A stretch of 64,000 nt of DNA, taken from assembly GCA_024803745.1 (NCBI GenBank), contig JANJXV010000037.1, forward strand, positions 1,921,001-1,985,000, in the 5' to 3' direction. Positions within the stretch are counted from its first letter, which is position 1, and every line of letters starts with the position of its first letter. The notes under the pieces are model-generated. The model was given only the letters and a program-made list of their open reading frames with translations. It had not been told where the DNA came from and made no database searches. This stretch comes from Megascapheus bottae (taxonomy: Eukaryota; Chordata; Mammalia; Rodentia; Geomyidae). Of this stretch, positions 30,207-41,462 are shown one piece after another. The position numbers and the translations under genes are program-made.

Positions 30207-30521
30207 TCTTTCTTTTCTTTTTTCTTTTTTCTTTTTTTTTTTTGTCGGTCATGGTACTTGAACTCTGGGCCTGAGTACTGTCCCTGAGCTCTTTAGCTCA
30301 AGGCTACCATCCTACCCCTGGTCCTGGGTGTTGTCCCTGAGCTCTTCAACTTAAGACTACTGCCCTACCCCTTGAGCCACAGTGCCACTTTCTGTTTTCT
30401 AGTGGTTACTTGGAGATAAGAGTCTCACAGACGTTAGTGCCTGGGCTGGCTTTGAACCTTGATCCTCAGATCTCAGCCTCCTGAGTAGCTAAGATTACAG
30501 GCATGAGCCACCATGCCAGGC
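30207..30521 (-). mobile_element. A-type SINE, duplicated-tail form
   Basis: The tail occurs twice: gtccctgagctctttagctc and gtccctgagctcttcaactt. Then gttacttggagataagagtc and gcatgagccaccatgccagg. A T-rich left end marks the A-tail. Confidence 0.85.
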
Positions 30522-30682
30522 AGGATACAAGTTCTTAAGGACCTCTTTTATGGCACCATCTAAAATCTATTGGGTAGATGTCTATTTTTGTATCTCCCTC
30601 CATCATAAAATAAAGAAGCAGTTTTCTTCCCCAAGTATTCTGTAATCCTGATATGCAAGGTCTAGAGAAACCAAAAAAACAG

Positions 30683-30764
30683 ACTGTGGAGTGAAAAAAA
30701 ATATGGATTCAAGTACAAAATGGACCTCTAAACTGTGGGCCTCAGCTCTCTTATCTAAACATTT

Positions 30765-30777
<13 letters not shown>
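30683..30777 (+). mobile_element. MIR fragment (tentative)
   Basis: Gactgtggagtgaaaaaaaa, ggattcaagtacaaaatgga, gggcctcagctctcttatct aaac resembles the MIR 5' half and its cctcagtttcctcatctgta core. The TMEM208 retrocopy landed at its end. Confidence 0.5.
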
Positions 30778-31387
<610 letters not shown>

Positions 31388-31462
31388 CTAGGGGTGTAGC
31401 TTAAGTGCAAGGGTGCCTGCCTACCAAGCATAGAAAGTCTTGAGTTTAAACCTTCCCTAATT
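31388..31462 (+). mobile_element. ID-like monomer
   Basis: Gggtgtagcttaagtgcaag, accaagcatagaaagtcttg, gagtttaaaccttccctaat. It adjoins the right target duplicate of the pseudogene. Confidence 0.75.
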
Positions 31463-31734
31463 TTTTTTTTCTATTTTAAAGTATACAAAATTACTTTCTC
31501 TATGATGCCTTTTTATGACAGAATAAAGTAATAAGTGCAATATTCAGTAAGTATTGGAAATAATTAAAGCCTTGGCATGTGAAAACTCAGTGTTTTCATG
31601 TGGTAAGAAGTAAGGTTCTGAAGCCTTAAAATAGCCTAAATTTTTTTTTCTTATTATTGTGACGCATTTACAGGCCTCTGTTGACCTTGTTAAAAAGAAC
31701 TGTCTACATTTAAAAGAAAAATCAGCGTGGAGCT
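31463..31734. other. Intergenic, unassigned
   Basis: No recognised feature. Confidence 0.35.
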
Positions 31735-31962
31735 TGTACTGGTGGCTCACACCAGTAATCCTAGCTACTCAAGAGGCTGAGATCTGAGGATCATGGTTCA
31801 AAGCCAGCCTGGATAGAAAAGTCCTTGTGAGACTCCAATTAATCACTCAAAAAACAGAAGCGGAGCTGTGGCTCAAAGCGGCAGAGTGCCAGCCTTGAGC
31901 AAAAAAAAAAAAAAAAAAAGCTCAGGGACAAAGCCTAGGCCCTAAGTTCAAACCTCACAACC
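31735..31962 (+). mobile_element. A-type SINE
   Basis: Gtggctcacaccagtaatcc to ctaagttcaaacctcacaac; internal A-run at about 31901-31919. Confidence 0.88.
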
Positions 31963-32247
31963 AACAACAACAATAGCAATCAGTATGGCAGTGTCGCGCC
32001 TGTTATAGTTTCTTACTTTGGGCTCTGGACAGTAATTATGAAATTTCTGTTTCAGCTGACAGCCTGCCTCCTTCTTTGAGGAAAGTTAGAGAAAGTCACC
32101 TTTGGCTTGCTTTGCCTTATCATAACAGCAGCAAGGTTTCTGGCTTACACAGAGCGTTCTCACATTTCCTGTTTTAGTCAGGGTGGAAGTTATGTAATCA
32201 TTAATGTCATAAGGGACAATAAAATATAGGCTGAGAAGCATGACAGA
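31963..32247. other. Intergenic, unassigned
   Basis: No recognised feature. Confidence 0.35.
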
Positions 32248-32468
32248 GTCAGGCACCAGTGACTCACGCTTGTAATCCTAGCTACTCAAGAGGCTGAGAT
32301 CTGAGGATCATGGTTCAAAGCCAGCCCAGGCAGGAAAGTCCTGAGACGCTTAGCTCCAATAAACTACTCAGCAAAAGTTGGAAGTGGTGCTGTGACTCAA
32401 GTGGTAGAGCCTTGAGCATCAAGAGGCTTACATACTTTGTGGGCTGAATTCAAGCCCCAGGACTGGCC
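32248..32468 (+). mobile_element. A-type SINE
   Basis: Gtgactcacgcttgtaatcc to ttcaagccccaggactggcc. Confidence 0.9.
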
Positions 32469-32619
32469 AAAAACAAACAAAAACCAGGATGACACACCTT
32501 AAAATTCTCAACAACATTAAAAAAAAATCAAAACAGACATCCTACATAGGCTAAAGGGACTGGGTAAGAAGTAGAAAGGCTCTAAGGTTATCTTTTCCCT
32601 GCCCAGGAAGCAATTTTAG

Positions 32620-32812
32620 GGGGCTGGGAGTTTGGCCTAGTGGTAGAGTGCTTGCCTAGCATGCATGAACACTCGGGTTTGATTCCTTGGTACCACATAC
32701 ATAGAAAAAGCCAGAAGCGGTGCTATGGCTGAAGTGGTAGAGCTCTAGCCAGAAGAAGGAGGAAGAGGAAGAGGAAGAGGAGGAGGAGGAGGAGGAGGAG
32801 GAAAGAGGAAGC
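32620..32812 (+). mobile_element. B-type SINE ending in (GGA)n
   Basis: Ggctgggagtttggcctagt to gtagagctctagcc, where the second unit is cut by a GAA/GGA tract (32752-32812). Confidence 0.88.
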
Positions 32813-33073
32813 AGTAGCAGCAATTTTAGGAGTTAGATCAAGTTGTAATCTGATAGGAAATAAAGAAGGTATAGAGAGTCTGGTTGGAAAGTATGTTTAG
32901 ATAGCTGAATTGGTTAAGGGGAGAGGAAGGAGAAATCAACCTTTACAAAGCAGGAGTAAACAGCCTTGTTTAGGAAGGTCAGCTGGTGGGGGCAGACAGA
33001 TAAGGGTGAATGATGGAGCATGCCGGGACTTAGTCATTGAGGAGCATCAGCTTGAAGAAATACACAATTAACC
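32813..33073. other. Intergenic, unassigned
   Basis: No recognised feature. Confidence 0.35.
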
Positions 33074-33158
33074 AATACTGGTGGCTCATGCCTGTAATCT
33101 TAGCTATTTAGAAGGCTTGAGATCTCAAGATCCAAGGCAGACAAATCCAACAGATTCT

Positions 33159-33928
33159 CTCCTTTTTTGAATTTTTTTTAATATTTATTTTTATTGTAAT
33201 GTATAAAGGGGTTACAGTTATATTCACCAGATAGTAGGTACAATATTTTTCACACATTGATATCCCTTCTCAGGTTTTTGTCCCCATTTCCCTCCCCTTA
33301 CCCCCTTCTGATCATCTGTTTTCCCCCCTTCCCTTTCCTATTTCAAATAAAAAATTAAATGTATATACAATATACCACGTAACAAAGTCATATACAGTAA
33401 CAGTATGAGATTAACCAAAGGGCAACAAAAGAGAAGAGAAATAACATAGTACATTAAGAACAACAATCACTCAAGATAAAGCTCTTTTTCCATATCCTGG
33501 AGATCCTTTCATTTAGCCTCATCCTATATGACCTTATATATCTAGGTTTTGTAATCCTCTGCTAGGAGACATACTCTCTCCTTTTTTTCTTTTTTTTCAT
33601 GTTTTTTTTTATTGTAATTAATAGAAGAATTACATTATATTCACCAGATAGAAGGTGCATTTCCTCACAAACATTGATACCCTTTCTCATGTTTTGGTCC
33701 CCATTTCTCTCCCCCCAACCCCTCTCTCTTTTTTTATTCTTGTCAGTCTTGGAGCTTGAACTCAGGGCCTAAGCACTGTCCTTGAGTTTTCCTCAAGGCT
33801 AGTGCTCTACCACTTGAGCCACAGCACCACTTCCAGCTTTTCTAAGTACATGGTACCAAGGAATCAAACCTGGGTCTTCATGCATGCTAGGCAAGCACTC
33901 TGCCATTAGGCCAAACTCCTGGCTCTTG
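33159..33928 (-). mobile_element. Compound minus-strand retroposon insertion
   Basis: Inside the perfect 15-bp target duplication lie two T-type LINE tails in minus orientation: 33163-33260 (tattttattgtaatgtataa aggggttacag) and 33583-33700 (ttcaccagatagaaggtgca). A B-type SINE follows at 33729-33925. Each block starts with its own T-run. The intervening 33260-33580 is unassigned and may be LINE 3' UTR. Confidence 0.7.
33729..33925 (-). mobile_element. B-type SINE within the compound insertion
   Basis: Gtcagtcttggagcttgaac to attaggccaaactcctggct. Confidence 0.9.
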
Positions 33929-34058
33929 AATCCAACAGATTCTTATCTTCAGTTAACCAGTAAAAAGCCAGAAATGGAGGTGTGGCCTAAGTGGTAAGCA
34001 CCAGACTTGAACTTAAAAAAGGACTAAGCAAGAGCTTAAGAATTCAGATCCAAGTACT

Positions 34059-34061
<3 letters not shown>

Positions 34062-34093
<32 letters not shown>

Positions 34094-34176
34094 GGGGGGG
34101 GGGGAGGGAGGAAGAGAGGAAGGAAGGAAGGAAGGAAGGAAGGAAGGAAGGAAGGAAGGAAGGAAGGAAGGAAGGA
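34062..34176. repeat. (CA)n - G-run - (GGAA)n compound tract
   Basis: CA units (34062-34091), a 14-15 base G-run (34092-34105), then GGAA units (34117-34176). It forms the end of the split A-type SINE. Confidence 0.96.
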
Positions 34177-34344
34177 ATCGACCTAGACCCTAACAAAGCA
34201 CATCAAGCTGCAGAATTGAGATACTGAGTCGACTGATTTTCAGATAGGTTATGGAAAACATTGAGAGAGGGAGGGGGATGATGTTAGTCGAGTGTAGGAA
34301 CACAGTCGGAACTGCCAATTTTCCAGATGCAGAATAGACAGCTG

Positions 34345-34535
34345 GGACTGGCAGTCCAGGCTCCATGTGATGATGAACAGGCCCATGTTGTAAGACAGTG
34401 GTGTGGCACAGGCAATTCTCAACAGCTGTTCTTAGATAAGTCACCACTCCTCTCCAGAGCTTCTGCTTCTTTACCCATAAGATGAACAAAGAATAGCTGC
34501 CTTCTCTGTAGACAGGGTAGGAAAAGCATGAATTA
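34345..34535 (+). mobile_element. MIR element (tentative)
   Basis: Cagtggtgtggcacaggcaa, ttagataagtcaccactcct, gcttctgcttctttacccat aagatgaac follow the MIR core order. Confidence 0.5.
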
Positions 34536-35200
34536 TTGAGCCACAAAATAATTGAACTAGAAAGGCTTCTTTCGATATATTTTGACTTCCCATGCAAAAG
34601 GTTTTTCGTTTTCTCCAATCACAACCCTCCCTGGCTTTGTTCCTTCCAGAGAGTGTTCTTATGATGGTAGTGGACTTAGCTGAGATCAAATGGAGAGGTG
34701 TGAGTCCTTGTTTGTCGTGTCAGCGTTTCCCTGGTGTTAGCATCCAGAGGTAAGAGTTAACAGGATGTATTTGTAGGACAAGCTCTCTTCTGGAATGGCA
34801 ATTCAAACATCTTCCAAATTTAGCCTCACAAAGAAGAGTAGATTACTACCAGTGAGCAGCAATGAGTCACCCACAGGGAGTAGTTTCATGCCTTTGCTAA
34901 GGAACAATGCAGAGGAAGAGAGAAAGGACTAAGAAAGGGACATAGAAATTGCAGAAACTCCAGATCACCAATAAAAATCTTCCAAATAAAAATAACGGCC
35001 ATAAATATCCATCCCATAATGGCATTTCCAGGAATTCATAGTTCATATGATTAAAATAGAATTTTAAAGTATAACTTGTTTATCCAATATTATCAGGTTA
35101 GCCTGATCAGAACAATGAGAGTAAAGTATAGACCCAGATAAATTACAAAACTCCCATAATTTTTTTTCCTAATTTGTTCTTTTTTTTAAAAAATAAAATA
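34536..35200. other. Intergenic repeat-poor block
   Basis: About 660 bp with no SINE and no recognisable gene. Confidence 0.45.
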
Positions 35201-35203
35201 AAG

Positions 35204-35395
35204 GGCCGGGAGTTTGGCCTAGTGGTTAAAGTGCTTGCCTAGCATGCACGAAGACCGGGGTTCGATTCCATGGTACCACATACATAGAAAAAAGTCAGAA
35301 GTGGTGCTGAGGCTCAAGTGGTAGAGCTCTAGCCTTGAGAAAGTCCAAGGACAGTGCTCAGGCCCTGAGCTCAAGCCCAGGACTGGCAAAAAAAA
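35204..35395 (+). mobile_element. Young B-type SINE
   Basis: Gggccgggagtttggcctag, gaccggggttcgattccatg (CpGs kept) to ccaggactggc plus A-run. AAATA-rich flanks obscure the target duplication. Confidence 0.94.
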
Positions 35396-35645
35396 TAAAT
35401 TAATAAAATAAAATAAAATAAAATGGTAAGTAGTGATGGTGGGGAACAAGTGAACAAATGCAAAGGTGGTACTCACTAGATTCTGTGTTGAAAATGATCT
35501 GTAGAACTTGTGGATGGGATAGAAGGGAAAACTAGGAGAGGTCAAAGGAAGGAGTAACGTGGTAAAAAAAGAAATGTACTCTTTACTTGACCTATGGAAA
35601 TGTAACCCCTCTGTACATCCCCTTTACAATAACAATACATTTTTT
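35396..35645 (+). mobile_element. T-type LINE 3' end
   Basis: Gtgaacaaatgcaaaggtgg tactcactag, then gaaatgtactctttacttga, gtaacccctctgtacatccc and an A-rich end. The most complete plus-strand copy; it shares tactcactag-type units with the repeat at 59251-59575. Confidence 0.75.
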
Positions 35646-35869
35646 TTTAATCAGTCCTGGGGCTTGAACTCTGGGCCTGGGTGCTGTCCCTGAGCTCTTC
35701 AGCTCAAGGCTACCACCTTACCCCTTGGACCTCACTTACCATTTTCTAGGGATTAATTGGAGGTAAGACTCTCATGTTCTTTAGTGCCTGGAATGGCTTT
35801 GAACCATGATCCTCAAATCTCAGCCTCCTGAGTAGCTAGGATTACAAGTGTGAGTCACCACGCCTGGCT
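35646..35869 (-). mobile_element. A-type SINE
   Basis: Cagtcctggggcttgaactc to gtgagtcaccacgcctggct. Confidence 0.92.
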
Positions 35870-36670
35870 ACAATACATTTCTTTAAATGTTAAATAGTTG
35901 TACATAAGAGTTACAATTCTATGTCCAGTTGTAAGTACAAAGGTTCTTGGTCAGTGTTACCTCTTGGTTGTTTCTTCTACCCCCATCCCTGTCTTCAAGT
36001 TGTATAGATTATTTTCTCTTTAATCATGCATCTCACTGCAGTACCAGCCTTATATTCTGCAATGAATATAGCCAACTCCAGATGTGTATATCCTTCCTGT
36101 CAGGACAGATTTCCAGCATTTTATATACCATACCACAGAATGTTTGGTTCAGACCAGTCAGTTAAAGCCTCTGGCATTATTTCAGACTAATTCTGGGAAG
36201 GAAGAAAGGCTAGGGAATAAACTTGGCTAGATTTTCATCGTTGAATCTCATTCTTTTGGTGTAAAAGTCATTTCCTCCTTTCCCAATCTAAGTAAGTTTG
36301 TTTTTCTTTTTAAGACAAAAAAAGGAACCACAGAGGTCATTTAAGTCATGTTCTTCTCTCATCTCCAGAGAAAGCTATACTGAAAAGTAATGCATAATTA
36401 CCGCTTTTCTGTAGTTTTGTTTGTTTGTTTGTTTTAGAATATACTTCCCAATCTCTTCTAATTTGGGAGTCTCTCCTAATTTCTTCCTAATTATCTCTTA
36501 CTATGCTCAGATATAATTTTCCTCATAGTTTAGTCTGAGGAGCACAGCCAATAGAATATATTTAATTTTAATTTTAAGAAGCTGTTAGATGAAAAGAGCA
36601 TGTCTATGTTGTTTTCTTCCTTTTACAACAGTCATCTTTAGAACCTTAGAACTTGATTTTTCTTCCTTTC
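35870..36670. other. Intergenic repeat-poor block
   Basis: About 800 bp without recognised elements, apart from an (TTTG)n run at 36417-36433. Confidence 0.4.
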
Positions 36671-36671
36671 T

Positions 36672-36832
36672 TTTCTTTTTTTTTTTTGCCAGTCCTGGGT
36701 CTTGAACTAGGGTCTGGGCACTGTTCCTGACCTTCTTTTACTCAAACACTCTACATCACCACTTGTATCATAATGACATTTCCAGCTTTTTCTGGGTATG
36801 TGGTACTGAGGAATGGAAACCAGGGCTTCACA
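36672..36832 (-). mobile_element. B-type SINE, worn
   Basis: Gccagtcctgggtcttgaac, gggtatgtggtactgaggaa; the outer ID unit is lost. Confidence 0.75.
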
Positions 36833-36872
36833 TTCCACAGCCTACAATCTGACTTGTCTTTTCATGAAAGCT

Positions 36873-36873
36873 C

Positions 36874-36917
<44 letters not shown>
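36873..36917. repeat. (TG)n microsatellite
   Basis: About 22 TG units next to the 3' side of the minus-strand SINE. Confidence 0.97.
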
Positions 36918-36919
<2 letters not shown>

Positions 36920-36920
<1 letters not shown>

Positions 36921-37118
36921 TACACACTGGAGTTTAAACTCATGGCTTTGCACTTTCACTTAGCCTTTTTTTTTCAAGGCTGTTGCTCTATCAGTCGAGC
37001 CATTGCTCCACTTGTGGATTTGTTTTGCTTATTAGTTGGACTTAAGAGTCTCACAGACTTTTCTGCTGGGATCTTCATATCTCAGCCTTCGGAACAGCTA
37101 GGATTACAGGCATGAGCC
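36920..37118 (-). mobile_element. A-type SINE
   Basis: Ggagtttaaactcatggctt to ggattacaggcatgagcccc. Confidence 0.8.
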
Positions 37119-37164
37119 CCAATGCAAGGGAAATATATAAGGCAAACTGACAACGAAAATTTTG

Positions 37165-37260
37165 CTGTTTTTATCTTTTGCCATGTTGGAGATCTAACCC
37201 AGAGCCTTGCATATGCTGACTATTTTGGTTAGATTTCCTTATGCCATTTAACCTAGCCCT
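37165..37260 (-). mobile_element. ID-like monomer
   Basis: Ggagatctaacccagagcct, gcatatgctgactattttgg, ccatttaacctagccctta. Confidence 0.6.
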
Positions 37261-37282
37261 TAAATAATCAACTTAAAGGAAT

Positions 37283-37558
37283 ATTTTAGCCAAGTGTCTC
37301 ACACCTGTAATCCTAGCTACTCAGGAGACTGAGATCTGAGGATCAAGGTTCACAGCCAGCCCAGGCACAAAAGGACTTTGAGTCTCTTATCTCTAATTAA
37401 CCTCTAAAAAACAGGAAGTGGGGCTTGGCTCAAGGGTAGGATGGTAGCTTTGAGCGAAAGAGGTCAAAGGCAATACCCAGGCCCAGGGGTAGGGCAATAG
37501 CCTTGAGCTGAAGAGCTCAGGGACAGCGCCCAGGCCAAGCTCAAGCTCCATGACCACC
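37283..37558 (+). mobile_element. A-type SINE, duplicated-tail subfamily
   Basis: Tail unit occurs twice: gggtaggatggtagctttga and gggtagggcaatagccttga. Ends caagctccatgaccacc plus A-run. Confidence 0.88.
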
Positions 37559-37924
37559 AAAAAAAAAAAAAGGAATATTTTATTTATTTGCGTCTGCATT
37601 AACCTACTTTCACCAATTAAACCAGTGCCAGTGCACTAGCAGTAGTTCACAAGTGTCATGTTCTAAAGGTGGATGGCCAACATTCACTTTTCATACAGCA
37701 TCTCATAGTGTCACTGAAGTGCCTAACTCAAGAATTGCATTTTGAAATAGTGACAAATGGAATTCTTCCTCAATTCCTAGGCTTATATATTTATTTCTGG
37801 GGGAAGACTTAAATTCATGAAAAATATGGGAGATTGTATGAGATTCTGCTTTTCTTATAATTAAGTACCTTTTTTATTATTTTGTTATTTTGTTATTATA
37901 AAGGTGATGCACAGAGATTAACTA
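37559..37924. other. Intergenic, unassigned
   Basis: About 360 bp, AT-rich, no recognised feature. Confidence 0.4.
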
Positions 37925-38033
37925 CATATTTTTCTGTCTCACTATGTAGCTCAAGCTTGCCTTGAACTTGAGATCCTTCTGCCTCAGCTTCCCAAGTGCT
38001 GGGATTACAAGTATGTGGCATCACATCAAGCTG
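37925..38033 (-). mobile_element. B1-like monomer
   Basis: Ctcactatgtagctcaagct, ctgcctcagcttcccaagtg ctgggattacaag. Confidence 0.88.
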
Positions 38034-38043
38034 AATTAACTTT

Positions 38044-38240
38044 TCTTTTTTTTTTTGCCAGTTGTGGGGCTTGATCTCAGGGCCCAAGCACTGTCCTTGG
38101 GTTTTCTCAAGGCCAGAACTCTACTACTTGAGCCACAGCATCACTTCCTGCTTTTTCTATACATGTTGTACTGAGGAATTGAACCCAGGTCTTCGTGCAT
38201 GTTAGGCAAGCATTTTACCACTAGGCCAAACTCCTGGCCC
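38044..38240 (-). mobile_element. B-type SINE
   Basis: T-run, gccagttgtggggcttgatc to ctaggccaaactcctggccc. Confidence 0.92.
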
Positions 38241-38519
38241 AATTAACTTCATTTTGAGTTCCATTCTTTCCTAGGAGACTATTTTCTCTTCATCTTCAAA
38301 TGACTCAAAATATGTGTAGAACTCCCTTGTTCACTGATGGACAGCAGATATCTTGTTAGCTGTGTTCTTTAGGGAGACATTTTCAGCAGTGTGCGCATAC
38401 ATGAAAACCACAGACTTTTTACAAAATTTTTGAGATTTTGAAATTCGGCACAGGAAGGATGAGTGCGTTTCAAAATTAAGCTTTATGTTTTTGGTTGCTG
38501 TTTTTGTGGTGGTATTTGT
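38241..38519. other. Intergenic, unassigned
   Basis: No recognised feature. Confidence 0.35.
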
Positions 38520-38735
38520 TTTCATTGTAGTTTGAACTCAGGGCCTGGGCACTGCTCAAAGGTAGCACTCTGCCACTTCAGCCACAGCACCATTTCTGGC
38601 TTTTTCTGAGTAGTTTATTGGTGATAACAGTCTCATGGATTTTCCTGTCCTGGCTAGCTTCTAATTTCAATTATCAGACCTCAGTCTCTTGAGTAGCTAG
38701 GATTACCAGCATGAACCACCAGTAGTACCTAGCCA
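38520..38735 (-). mobile_element. A-type SINE
   Basis: Gtttgaactcagggcctggg to ccagcatgaaccaccagtag. Confidence 0.85.
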
Positions 38736-38797
38736 GCTTATTAACTTTTATAGCAATATACTATCAGAAAAAAAAAAGTTTAAAAACCACTTTGAAA

Positions 38798-39120
38798 GCT
38801 GGGCATGGGTGGCTCATGCCTGTAATCCTAGCTATTCAGGAGCCTGACATCTGAGGATCAAGGTTCAAAGCCAGCCCGGGCACTAAAGACCCTAAGACTC
38901 GTGAATCTCCAATCAATCACTAGAAAACGGGAAGTAAGTGGGGCTGTGGCTCAAGGGGTAGAGCTGTAGCCTTGAGCTGAAGAGCTCTGGGACAGAACTC
39001 AGCCCAGCAAGAAATCCAGAAGTGGAGGTATGGCTCAACTGGTAGAGTTGTGTGAAGAGAGAGAGAGAGAGAGAGAGAGAACAAGGCCCTGATTGAGTTC
39101 AAGTCCTAGTACCTGGACAA
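38798..39120 (+). mobile_element. A-type SINE with second tail and (GA)n
   Basis: Gtggctcatgcctgtaatcc, tcaaggggtagagctgtagc, then a second unit (gtatggctcaactggtagag) broken by (GA)n at 39056-39081, ending attgagttcaagtcctagta. Confidence 0.82.
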
Positions 39121-39351
39121 AAAAAAAAAGAAAGAAAAAAAAGATAGGTCACAAGTAGATTTAATCAATACAAACCACACTAAAACAAACTATACACTCA
39201 AGTTCGTGGCAAATCCATTTGTGATTCTTTACGGGATTGGCAGTTCTGAAGCCAATAGAATTTCTGAAAATTCAATTATAGCCATTCATTTTGGATGTGA
39301 GTAAAAATTAATCTATGGTAATATGCATTGTAACAGTTTTTATTCTTTGTT

Positions 39352-39541
39352 TTTCGCCAGTCCTGGGCTTGGGCTCAGGGCTTGAGCAGTGTCCTTTGAC
39401 AGGGCTAGCTAGCACTCTACCACTTGAGCCTCAGCGCCACTTCCGGCTTTTTGCTATGTATGTGGGGTACCAAGGAATCAAACCCGGGTCTTCATGCATG
39501 CTAAGCAAGCACTCTACCATTAGGCCAAATTCCCAGCCCCA
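39352..39541 (-). mobile_element. B-type SINE
   Basis: Cgccagtcctgggcttgggc to ttaggccaaattcccagccc. It contains a duplicated gctagctagc. Confidence 0.9.
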
Positions 39542-39993
39542 CATTCTTTATTCTTGAAAAAGTCTGAAGATGACAAGAATGTTCATTTCACATTGAATAA
39601 CTATCATTCAATCTATATAATAGACATTTAGCATAGACATTATAAATATTTTAGGAGGCTGTTTAGATACATTAAAACAAGAAAGCATTAAGTGGGGAAA
39701 AAAGTCTTGAAAAAATGTGCACTATGATTGCTTTTTCCGAATTCTAAGAAATAAAAACAAACATATGTACAAACATGTATATACTGATATAGCATGCTGG
39801 AGTTAGAAACAACACCCCAAAGTGAAGGCCTCAGAAAAAGCCTCAGAAGCAGCTTCTCTCTGACCTTTTCCTGCTCTCCTTTCTCTTACCCTTATTTTCT
39901 GAAACAAGTAATAGAAACCAGATTTCCCTCTTCCCTGCAGTGAATCATAGAAAATAGAAGTCCTCTCCAAAGCAGCTATAAAAACTAGTATTA
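39542..39993. other. Intergenic repeat-poor block
   Basis: About 450 bp with no recognised feature. Confidence 0.4.
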
Positions 39994-40305
39994 TAGGGCT
40001 GGGAGTATGACTCAGTGGTGAAATATCTGCCTAGCATGCACAAAGCCCTGGGTTCAATTCCTCAGTACTACATATACAGAAGAAGCCCAGATGTGCCGGT
40101 ACTGGCAAGGTGGCTCATGCCACTCAGGAAGCTGAGATCTGAGGATCAAGGTTCAAAGCCATCCTGGCACAAAAGGACCTGAGACTCTTATCTCCAATTA
40201 ACCTCTAGAAAAGGGGAAGTGGGGCTTGGCTCAAGGGTAGGGTGGTAACCTGGAGCTGAAGAGCTCAGGAACAGCACCCAGGCCAAGTACAAGACCTAAG
40301 ACCCA

Positions 40306-40338
<33 letters not shown>

Positions 40339-40437
40339 CCAGAAGTGGTGTTGTAACTCAAATGGTAGAACACTAGTCTTGAACAAAAGAAACTTAGGGA
40401 CAGTGCCCAGGTCCTGAGTGCAAGCCCCAAGACTGGA
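39994..40437 (+). mobile_element. B-type SINE split by an A-type SINE
   Basis: First ID unit 39994-40092 (ggctgggagtatgactcagt). Second unit resumes at 40338 (agccagaagtggtgttgtaa) and ends caagccccaagactgg. Confidence 0.88.
40093..40337 (+). mobile_element. A-type SINE, duplicated-tail subfamily, with 30-A tail
   Basis: Tactggcaaggtggctcatg to gacctaagacccac and about 32 As. Agcccagatgtg before and agccagaagtgg after may be a diverged target duplication. Confidence 0.88.
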
Positions 40438-40546
40438 AAAAGAGAAAAAAGCCCTAGTACTATGTTCCTCTTACCTTTCTTCTTTCTGTCTAGGATCTTC
40501 CCATAAAGAATTCTTTAACCCATTCCTTTCCCCTCCTCTTCCTCTT

Positions 40547-40549
<3 letters not shown>

Positions 40550-40579
<30 letters not shown>

Positions 40580-40770
40580 CAGTCTTGGGCTTGGGATCAG
40601 GGCCTGAGCACTGTCCTTGGACTTTCTCAAGGCTAGAGCTCTACCACTTGAGCCTCAGCACCACTTCCGGCTTTTTTTCCCCTTATATATGTAGTATGGA
40701 GAAATCAAACCCAGATGGGTCTTGGTGCATGCTGAGTAAGCGCTCTACCACGAGGCCAAACTCCCAGCTC
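40550..40770 (-). mobile_element. B-type SINE with 28-T left end
   Basis: Gccagtcttgggcttgggat to cgaggccaaactcccagctc. Confidence 0.92.
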
Positions 40771-40819
40771 TCTTCCTTTTCTTTTCCTCTCGCTTTCCTT
40801 TTCTTCCTTTTCTTTGCTT

Positions 40820-41040
40820 TTGTGGAGTGTTGGAGATAAGAGTCTTCAGGACCTTCTTGCCTGGGCTGGCTTCGAACTATGACCCTCCTGTGTAGTTAAT
40901 ATTACAGGCGGGACTGCGCCTGGCTCTTTTCTTCTTTTGACTTGAGATCTCACAATGTGGCCCAGACTATTCTCAAACCCACAATTATTTTACCTTTTAA
41001 AGAGCTGAAATTACAGGCCTGTACAACAACGCTCAACTCC
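40820..41040 (-). mobile_element. A-type head followed by B1-like monomer
   Basis: 40820-40925: ttggagataagagtcttcag, aatattacaggcgggactgc. 40933-41040: gagatctcacaatgtggccc, gctgaaattacaggcctgta. Confidence 0.7.
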
Positions 41041-41239
41041 AATTGTATTTCTAATGTGGCTTCCCCTGCTTTATCAAAGCAAGGCACAAAAATAGCCAGC
41101 ATTCTGAACGCTCCCATATCATATAAAACTGGGATCCGATGACTTTTCTCTTATAATTCTGTTTATTGGAAGTTTGTTTCAGAAGATTCAAATAGCAAAC
41201 CTTCAGGAGAGTCTAAACTTCTAAACTTCCCAACACCAA
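41041..41239. other. Intergenic, unassigned
   Basis: No recognised feature. Confidence 0.35.
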
Positions 41240-41255
41240 CACACACACACACACA

Positions 41256-41308
<53 letters not shown>
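41240..41308. repeat. (CA)n(GA)n microsatellite
   Basis: CA units to 41258, then about 25 GA units to 41308. Confidence 0.97.
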
Positions 41309-41310
<2 letters not shown>

Positions 41311-41353
41311 ATAGACATTTTATATAGCCAAATGGTAACATTTAGTGACAAGT

Positions 41354-41356
<3 letters not shown>

Positions 41357-41417
<61 letters not shown>

Positions 41418-41462
41418 CCACCCTCCCTCCCTCCCTCCCTCCCTCCCTCCCCCCCCCCTCTC
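41357..41462. repeat. (CT)n(CCCT)n microsatellite
   Basis: About 28 CT units (41357-41412) pass into CCCT units and a C-run (41449-41458). The (CT)n arm is complementary to the (GA)n arm 48 bp upstream. Confidence 0.97.

Larger units (their letters stand above)
33074..34058 (+). mobile_element. A-type SINE split by a 770-bp insertion
   Basis: Left part 33074-33158 (gtggctcatgcctgtaatct). Right part 33929-34058 (cttatcttcagttaaccagt, gtgtggcctaagtggtaagc). The 15-bp sequence aatccaacagattct ends the left part (33144-33158) and starts the right part (33929-33943). Confidence 0.85.
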
